Positions 50,653 through 51,168 of a DNA stretch of 51,168 nucleotides are shown piece by piece (positions within the stretch are counted from its first letter, which is position 1; each line of letters begins with the position of its first letter). Source of the stretch: an uncultured Hyphomicrobiales bacterium (GTDB lineage Bacteria; Pseudomonadota; Alphaproteobacteria; Rhizobiales; Beijerinckiaceae); assembly GCA_903861645.1 (NCBI GenBank), contig CAIOVE010000072.1:1-51168 (forward strand), in the 5' to 3' direction. Under the pieces are notes generated by a model. It had not been told where the DNA came from. It saw nothing but the letters and a program-made list of their open reading frames with translations, and made no database searches. The translations under genes were made by a program, and so were the position numbers.

Positions 50653-51168
50653 GGCGTGTCCTTGCTGTTCACGATGGCCTCGATGGCGCGGGCGGACAGC
50701 CCGGCCACGGCGGCCTGCGCGCTTGCCCGCGATCGCGCCTCCTCCGCGAAGGTCCGCGAGACCGCTTTCGCGGGCTCGGGGAGCAGATTCCATGCCGTCA
50801 GCGCCTCGCCGGTCGCGCCGCGCGCCAGCGCGGCCTCGATGCGCGAAACCAGCGCGGGCGGATCATTGCCCGCGGCTTCGCCAGCGGGACGCACCCGCAC
50901 GAGCCTGGCGGCGGCGGCGCTCAGGCGATCGGTCAGCGACGCGTCGGCCGGCGGCGGCGGTTCGGCTGCCGCCAGAACGGCCTTTTCGAGACTGGCGAAG
51001 CGCCTGGCGAGCGCGGCGCCTTGCGGCGCGCCCTTTTCGGCGACCGCCTTCAGCGGCCCGAGCAGGTCGGCGGGCGCGCCCATGGACTGGGCGGCGGAAA
51101 CGGCCATCGGAAACGGCGCGCCCGCGTCGATCGCCCGCGACATGGCCTCGGCGAGGACGGCCAGCGCG
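50649..51168 (-). CDS. Mic60/mitofilin homologue, C-terminal part, cut by window edge
   Basis: Only the last 172 residues or so are in the window; the start lies to the right. The visible part is Ala-rich and helical and includes ALARRFASLEKAVLAA, SRIEAALARGATGEAL and WNLLPEPAKAV, with the preceding SRAIDAGAPFPMAVSA, as in the conserved C-terminal mitofilin domain of alphaproteobacterial Mic60. Mic60 shapes membranes and in alphaproteobacteria typically lies between hemD and hemY, matching its place here in front of hemY. No upstream haem gene is visible, so the assignment rests on C-terminal pattern and context. Confidence 0.78.
   Translation of the reverse strand, partial: ALAVLAEAMSRAIDAGAPFPMAVSAAQSMGAPADLLGPLKAVAEKGAPQGAALARRFASLEKAVLAAAEPPPPADASLTDRLSAAAARLVRVRPAGEAAGNDPPALVSRIEAALARGATGEALTAWNLLPEPAKAVSRTFAEEARSRASAQAAVAGLSARAIEAIVNSKDTP

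Overview
The window is about 51 kb of GC-rich (roughly two-thirds G+C), densely packed chromosomal DNA from an alphaproteobacterium, most likely of the order Hyphomicrobiales (Rhizobiales). The pointers are an NdvA/ChvA-type cyclic beta-glucan exporter, GapR (DUF2312), DUF1036, DUF1244 and DUF882 proteins, the Mic60-hemY pair, and the priA / xerD / aroK / aroB neighbourhood. I cannot name a genus from sequence alone. No phage, insertion sequence or CRISPR array was seen. Both edges cut a gene: priA on the left and mic60 on the right.

Layout: 0-10 kb is mostly housekeeping: priA, a small secreted protein, a lipoprotein L,D-transpeptidase, accA, xerD with a small coupled membrane protein, a fused shikimate kinase/3-dehydroquinate synthase (aroK-aroB), a CNNM/HlyC-type CBS protein and ndvA. 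10-18 kb holds a two-subunit 3-oxoacid CoA-transferase, a lipocalin-like protein, a NitT/TauT-type ABC importer (binding protein, ATPase, two different permeases) interrupted by a divergent DUF882 peptidase, and rlpA. 18-23 kb holds a drug/metabolite exporter, gapR, a split thiamine-diphosphate decarboxylase, an FAD amine oxidase and glutathione-dependent formaldehyde dehydrogenase.

23.3-27.9 kb looks like a zinc-starvation cluster. A Zur-like operator overlaps a promoter and is followed by a tiny His-rich membrane protein overlapping znuC, then znuB, a His-rich COG0523 GTPase, an unknown protein and a WD40-repeat protein. No znuA is present. 28-36 kb has a PaaK-like adenylating enzyme, thiD, a 5'-nucleotidase, hemH, a dihaem cytochrome c, and divergent galE and galU. 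36-43 kb has an outer-membrane beta-barrel protein, kdsD, a binding-protein-like protein without signal peptide, an N-formylglutamate amidohydrolase coupled to DUF1244, DUF1036 and pyk.

43-47 kb is the second accessory-looking block: a PdxA-family enzyme of TphB type, a short formyltransferase-fold protein lacking the usual catalytic Asn, an M29/NicX-like metalloenzyme and a Bug/TctC binding protein. Together they suggest uptake and breakdown of an unidentified (possibly aromatic or N-heterocyclic) organic acid. The window ends with an L,D-transpeptidase, glutaryl-CoA dehydrogenase, tRNA-Thr(CGU) with its own promoter, and hemY overlapping mic60.

Functions are assigned from motifs and remembered family features; no database search was possible.
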